From Clostridiales bacterium (GTDB taxonomy: Bacteria > Bacillota > Clostridia > Christensenellales > UMGS416): a DNA stretch of 7,400 nucleotides. Shown here in pieces: positions 4,066 to 7,400 of this stretch. Location: assembly GCA_012515725.1 (NCBI GenBank), contig JAAYXU010000203.1, positions 1 to 7,400 on the forward strand, given 5' to 3'. The position numbers and the translations under genes were made by a program. The first letter of the stretch is position 1. Every line of letters begins with the position of its first letter. The notes beneath the pieces are model-generated. The model was not told where the DNA came from. It saw only the letters and a list, made by a program, of their open reading frames with translations, and did not search any database.

Positions 4066-6819
4066 TTATCTTTGGATTTCCTCCATGATGAATGCCTCGA
4101 TGACATCGTCCTGCTTGATGTCGTTGAACCCGCTCACGCCGATTCCGCACTCATAGCCCGATGCCACTTCGCGTACATCGTCCTTGAAGCGCTTAAGTGA
4201 CGACAGCACGCCCTCGTGAACGATCACGCTATCGCGCAGTACGCGCACTTTCGCGTTCCGGCGTATGATGCCGTCGGTGACATATCCGCCTGCGATCGCG
4301 CCTACACCTGGTATTTTGAATATATCGCGGACTTGGGCGTGTCCCAGCACCGTCTCCCTGACTTCCGGAGCCAGCATTCCCTTGATTGCTTTTTCCATGT
4401 CCTCAATGGCGTTGTATATGATCCGGTAAAGGCGGACATCCACCTTTTCCCGATCGGCGGCCTCCCGAGCGTTCGCGTCGGGCCGGACATTAAATCCGAT
4501 GATGATCGCGTCAGACGCGGAAGCCAGCATGACGTCGTTCTCGGTAATCGCGCCTACTCCGTCATGGATGCTCTGTATCTTTACCTCATCGGTGGTAAGC
4601 TTCTCCAGCGCCTGCTTGACTGCCTCGACCGATCCCTGTACATCGCCACGGATGATTATGTTGAGCGTCTTCATCTCATCCTCGGATATCTTAGTGAACA
4701 GATCGTCCAGCGTGACCTTGGAAGCCGCCTTCATGCGCTCGATCTTGATTTTTTCCTGTCGCTCCTGCGCAACTCGGCGGGCCAGCTTGTCGCCCTCCGC
4801 CGAGTGCAGTATGTCGCCCGCCTCGGGCACCTGGGAGAATCCGACGATTTCCACGGGCATTGAAGGAGTGGCCTCCTCGACATGGTTGCCCGATTCATCG
4901 AGCATGTCTCGGATGCGTCCGCTGGTGGTTCCGGCCACGATCGTGTCTCCGATGCTCAGTGTGCCGTTATTCACCAGAACGGTTGCCACTGGGCCGCGCC
5001 CGCGGTCGAGCTTAGCCTCGATGACCGTGCCGACAGCTCTCGCATCGGGATTGGCGGTTAGATCCTCGATTTCGGCCAACAGCAGTATGCTTTCCAGCAG
5101 CTTGTCTATGCCCGTCCGGGTCTGCGCGGAGACCTCGACCATCATGTTCTCGCCGCCCCATTCTTCGGGCACGAGACCATGCTCCATGAGCTCCCGCCTG
5201 ACGCGGTCGGCGTCGGCTGCCGGCAGATCAATTTTGTTGATTGCCACGATGATTGGAACCTTCGCGGCCTTGGCGTGATTTATAGCCTCGACAGTCTGGG
5301 GCTTGACACCGTCATTGGCCGCCACCACGAGAACCGCTATATCAGTTACCTGCGCGCCGCGGGAGCGCATGGCCGTGAACGCCTCGTGGCCGGGTGTGTC
5401 GAGGAACGTGATTGCCTTTCCGTTCACGTCGATCATATACGCGCCGATGTGCTGCGTGATGCCGCCCGCCTCAGACTCGGTCACATGGCTCTTGCGTATA
5501 ACGTCCAGGAGCGAAGTCTTTCCGTGGTCGACATGTCCCATGATCGTAACGACGGGTGGCCTCTCGACAAGCCCGCCCTCGTCATTACCCACAAAGCTGT
5601 CCATCATGACTTCCTCAAATGTCTTATCGAGCTTCTGCTCCAGTGTCACATTGAACTCGCTGGCGATGAGCGACGCCGTGTCGAAGTCGATCTCCTGATT
5701 TATGTTGGCTATCGTCCCCAGTAGCAGTAGCTTTTTGATGATCTCGGCACCCGGTACGCCGATGCGCTCGGCTAGTACCTTGATGGCCACCGTCTCGGTA
5801 GTGATGACGGCGTGGTCGATCACCTTTTTCTCGATACCCCGTATATGCTGCTGTCTGCGGCGCTTTTTGCGGAAACGCATTTCGTCTTCATTGAAGAGCG
5901 GCGCCTGCTCGCGCATCAGCTGCTTTTTATTCTTCCTTGCCCTGGCCGACGTGACATCCTTATCGCGGGTGTACGCTTTTTTATTGGGATTATAGTTACT
6001 GGCCTTTTCCTTTTCCTGTACGGGCGCAAGCTCCTTTGCAAGCTTCTTTGGATTGAGCGGATCGGCCGAGCGCATTCCCGGTCCGCCGGTACGCGCAGAC
6101 CGGCCTTCCGGAACGCCGGTACGCGGATAGCGGGGCGTCTGACCCGGTGTCCGGGGCGCAAATCCTTCCCGGCGGGGAGTCTGACCGCCAGCCGTACGGG
6201 GCGGATATGCGGGCCTGCGTCCGCCATCGGTAGAATATGCCCCGGGCGTGTTTGAGGCGCGGGGGGCGCCTTCCCGGCGCGGTGGGACCGGCGTACGAGC
6301 TGCGGGAGGGCCGCCCGGTCTGCGCTTCGGATCCGCTGCTCTCGGAGACTGCTCCCGCCTTGGCGGCTTCGCGTCATCTCTGACCACGGCTTGCGGAGGC
6401 TCTTTGGGCTCGGAAGGAACGGGTTTTGCTTCCGCTTCATGAGCGGAAGCTGCCTCCACTGCTTGCTGAGGTTTCCGCTGCGCGTCGCTCTCCGTATACT
6501 GCACGGCGCTCTGCTCGGGCTCCGCGTGTATGGGCGTATCGGGTATCGCGGCCGTCTCGATCGGCTTGCCAGTCTCCCGCTCCTGCGCGGCGGCGACCTG
6601 AAGCGCTTCTTCCACGGCCTTAGCTGCAGCCTCCGCCTCTGCGGCGGCGCGCTGCCGGATCTGCTCCTCCCGGATATGCGCCCTGATGCGGGTCTCGAGA
6701 TCGCGCAGCATATTCAGCTGGCTCTGCAGTGCGAGACGGTCCCCCCGAACCTTCTCGGCCAGGCCGGCTGAAGCGGCGTAGAGGTCTTCGGCTGTCTTAT
6801 GTACGTTCGTTTTACTCAT
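4066..6819 (-). CDS. infB: Translation initiation factor IF-2
   Basis: IF-2 is the GTPase that brings initiator fMet-tRNA to the 30S P site and promotes subunit joining. Seen, in 917 residues: an N-terminal segment with Ala/Glu-rich helical sequence (about 1-135), a Pro/Arg/Gly-rich disordered stretch (about 150-250), a conserved IF2_N helix domain (about 334-390, with LAERIGVPGAEIIKKLL and INQEIDFD), then the G domain: G1 GHVDHGKT 428-435, G2 GGITQHIGAY 452-461, G3 DTPGH 474-478, G4 NKID 528-531, G5 SAQ 564-566. Domain II follows (about 595-685, RGRGPVATVLV), then domain III (about 715-800) and the fMet-tRNA-binding C2 domain (about 815-917, GMLAPEVRETVLG). The start ATG overlaps the ylxQ stop as ATGA and has GGAG plus AAGGA just upstream. 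Internal ATGs exist in the N-terminal part, but none has clear evidence for an IF2-beta-type short form. Confidence 0.98.
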   Translation of the reverse strand: MSKTNVHKTAEDLYAASAGLAEKVRGDRLALQSQLNMLRDLETRIRAHIREEQIRQRAAAEAEAAAKAVEEALQVAAAQERETGKPIETAAIPDTPIHAEPEQSAVQYTESDAQRKPQQAVEAASAHEAEAKPVPSEPKEPPQAVVRDDAKPPRREQSPRAADPKRRPGGPPAARTPVPPRREGAPRASNTPGAYSTDGGRRPAYPPRTAGGQTPRREGFAPRTPGQTPRYPRTGVPEGRSARTGGPGMRSADPLNPKKLAKELAPVQEKEKASNYNPNKKAYTRDKDVTSARARKNKKQLMREQAPLFNEDEMRFRKKRRRQQHIRGIEKKVIDHAVITTETVAIKVLAERIGVPGAEIIKKLLLLGTIANINQEIDFDTASLIASEFNVTLEQKLDKTFEEVMMDSFVGNDEGGLVERPPVVTIMGHVDHGKTSLLDVIRKSHVTESEAGGITQHIGAYMIDVNGKAITFLDTPGHEAFTAMRSRGAQVTDIAVLVVAANDGVKPQTVEAINHAKAAKVPIIVAINKIDLPAADADRVRRELMEHGLVPEEWGGENMMVEVSAQTRTGIDKLLESILLLAEIEDLTANPDARAVGTVIEAKLDRGRGPVATVLVNNGTLSIGDTIVAGTTSGRIRDMLDESGNHVEEATPSMPVEIVGFSQVPEAGDILHSAEGDKLARRVAQERQEKIKIERMKAASKVTLDDLFTKISEDEMKTLNIIIRGDVQGSVEAVKQALEKLTTDEVKIQSIHDGVGAITENDVMLASASDAIIIGFNVRPDANAREAADREKVDVRLYRIIYNAIEDMEKAIKGMLAPEVRETVLGHAQVRDIFKIPGVGAIAGGYVTDGIIRRNAKVRVLRDSVIVHEGVLSSLKRFKDDVREVASGYECGIGVSGFNDIKQDDVIEAFIMEEIQR
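6070..6372 (-). repeat. Low-complexity Pro/Arg/Gly coding stretch in infB with short imperfect repeats
   Basis: This part encodes IF-2 residues about 150-250, built from loose units such as PPRREG, TPRREG, APRTPG and TPRYPRTG. At the DNA level an 11-bp word, gccggtacgcg, recurs at 6085-6095 and 6115-6125, and cggcg/ggcgg-type GC-rich words are frequent. It is the expected variable linker of IF-2, predicted disordered and strongly basic, not a mobile or tandem repeat element. Length variation between strains would be expected here. Confidence 0.6.
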
Positions 6820-7151
6820 TCCTTCTCCGCACCCCCGTGGGAATTGACCTTACTTGATTGATCGGCTCCGCCGAAAAGCTTCATAAAACCGGGATCCGTT
6901 ATGACCGCAACCTTGGCGTTGGGCTTGCCCAGCGCGTTTTCCAGCCGGATGGATTCGTCCAGAACCCGCAGCGGGATCGCATGGATCCGTGCCAGCGCTT
7001 CAATGCTTTCGCGCGTCGTTCTGCCCGCTGTCGCATCCAGAAAAACCAGACAGGCTTTACGGCTTCGGATCGCCTTGCGGCAGATTTCGGTTCCCGCCAG
7101 ACACTTTCCGGCCTTGCGGGCCAATCCCAGAGCGGACTCAGTCGCATTCAT
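6816..7151 (-). CDS. ylxQ: L7Ae/L30e-family RNA-binding protein YlxQ
   Basis: This encodes a 111-residue protein of the L7Ae/L30e/S12e/Gadd45 family, which bind kink-turn RNAs; YlxQ proteins are ribosome-associated accessory proteins of Firmicutes with no firmly assigned role. Seen: the N-terminal GLARKAGKCLAGTEICRKAIRS signature at 9-30 (shown by GLARKAGK and the spaced Gly and basic residues), the central strand ACLVFLDATAGRTTRESI (33-50), and LGKPNAKVAVITDPGFMKLF (74-93). The last 18 residues are polar and probably unstructured. The start at 7151 overlaps the 3' end of ylxR by 14 nt; the only SD-like bases (AGGCAG) lie about 13 nt upstream, so coupling to ylxR is likely. The stop overlaps the infB ATG. 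Confidence 0.92.
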   Translation of the reverse strand: MNATESALGLARKAGKCLAGTEICRKAIRSRKACLVFLDATAGRTTRESIEALARIHAIPLRVLDESIRLENALGKPNAKVAVITDPGFMKLFGGADQSSKVNSHGGAEKE

Positions 7152-7400
7152 CAGTTTGATGTATCTGCCTTTCCAGATCCCTGTACAGGGCTTCGTCTAC
7201 CGGAACTCCCAGATTCTTCTCCAGCAGCTTCGATTTCATCGCGCGCTTCAGGCAGGCCGCGGACCCCGGACACAGATACGCTCCACGGCCCGAAACCTTG
7301 CCCGTGGCGTCCACGCGCACGGCGCCCTCGGTATCGCGCACTACGCGGATCAGGGAGCGCTTAGGTATCTTCTCCCGGCAGCCCACGCACATCCGCATCG
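7138..7400 (-). CDS. ylxR: YlxR-family nucleic-acid-binding protein (5' end probably outside the window)
   Basis: YlxR (DUF448) is a small, basic, cysteine-containing protein always found between nusA and infB; family members have been reported to bind nucleic acid and influence transcription or RNase P activity, and the role is not settled. Seen: the signature MRMCVGCREKIPKRSLIRVVR, here read as the CVGC pair plus KRSLIRVVR, then VRVDATGKVSGRGAYLC and the second Cys pair region (LCPGSAACLKRA), followed by a short helical tail. An ATG at 7398-7396 could be the start and would give 86 residues, but family members usually have several basic residues plus a conserved IPMRxC context before it, so the true start probably lies just beyond the window. 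The stop is inside the ylxQ start region (14-nt overlap). Confidence 0.9.
   Translation of the reverse strand, partial: MRMCVGCREKIPKRSLIRVVRDTEGAVRVDATGKVSGRGAYLCPGSAACLKRAMKSKLLEKNLGVPVDEALYRDLERQIHQTDECD

Noticed and set aside
4216..5278. Plus-strand frames of 215 and 259 codons opposite infB
   Set aside because: They overlap each other and run antisense to the conserved IF-2 G domain and C-terminal domains; they are by-products of codon bias.
5916..6440. Minus-strand 174-codon frame inside infB in another frame
   Set aside because: It is a frame-shifted reading of the Pro/Arg/Gly-rich IF-2 linker, giving an Arg/Pro-rich product with no SD and no homology that I can see.

Overview
This window reads as an ordinary but informative piece of a bacterial chromosome of about 60% GC. 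Every supported gene lies on the minus strand. The order, in the direction of transcription from high to low coordinates, is ylxR (cut by the window edge), ylxQ, infB, rbfA, a DHH/DHHA1 phosphoesterase of the NrnA type, truB, ribF, a HIT-family gene, rpsU, and the first 22 codons of an unidentified gene with a signal peptide. ylxR-ylxQ-infB-rbfA-nrnA-truB-ribF is the distal part of the nusA/infB operon as found in Firmicutes, and HIT-rpsU is a common Clostridia pairing. I infer a high-GC member of the Clostridia; genus and species cannot be read from the window.

Region 899-7400 is one tightly packed unit. Six of its genes have a stop codon overlapping the next start or reading through it (ATGA, TGATG, or longer overlaps). 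Only infB/rbfA has a gap, of 15 bp, and it holds a Shine-Dalgarno sequence. No terminator or convincing internal promoter was seen, so a promoter upstream of the window (probably before rimP or nusA) is expected. The products share a theme: translation initiation (IF-2), 30S maturation (RbfA), tRNA modification (TruB), RNA-binding accessory proteins (YlxR, YlxQ), nano-RNA or pAp turnover (NrnA) and flavin cofactor synthesis (RibF).

Region 1-898 is different: it has real intergenic gaps and its own promoters. The HIT gene has a TTGAAA-17-TACAAT promoter with an extended -10 and an extremely short leader. rpsU has a consensus promoter (TTGACA-18-TATAAT) behind an A-tract. Its leader of about 64 nt folds on paper into two hairpins, and the second abuts an unusual eight-G Shine-Dalgarno tract. 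rpsU ends in tandem stops followed by a strong GC hairpin that lacks a U-tract, and then comes the signal-peptide gene.

I found no mobile element, CRISPR array, tRNA or rRNA, and no evidence of a new defence or biosynthetic system. The observation most worth a second look is the structured rpsU leader.
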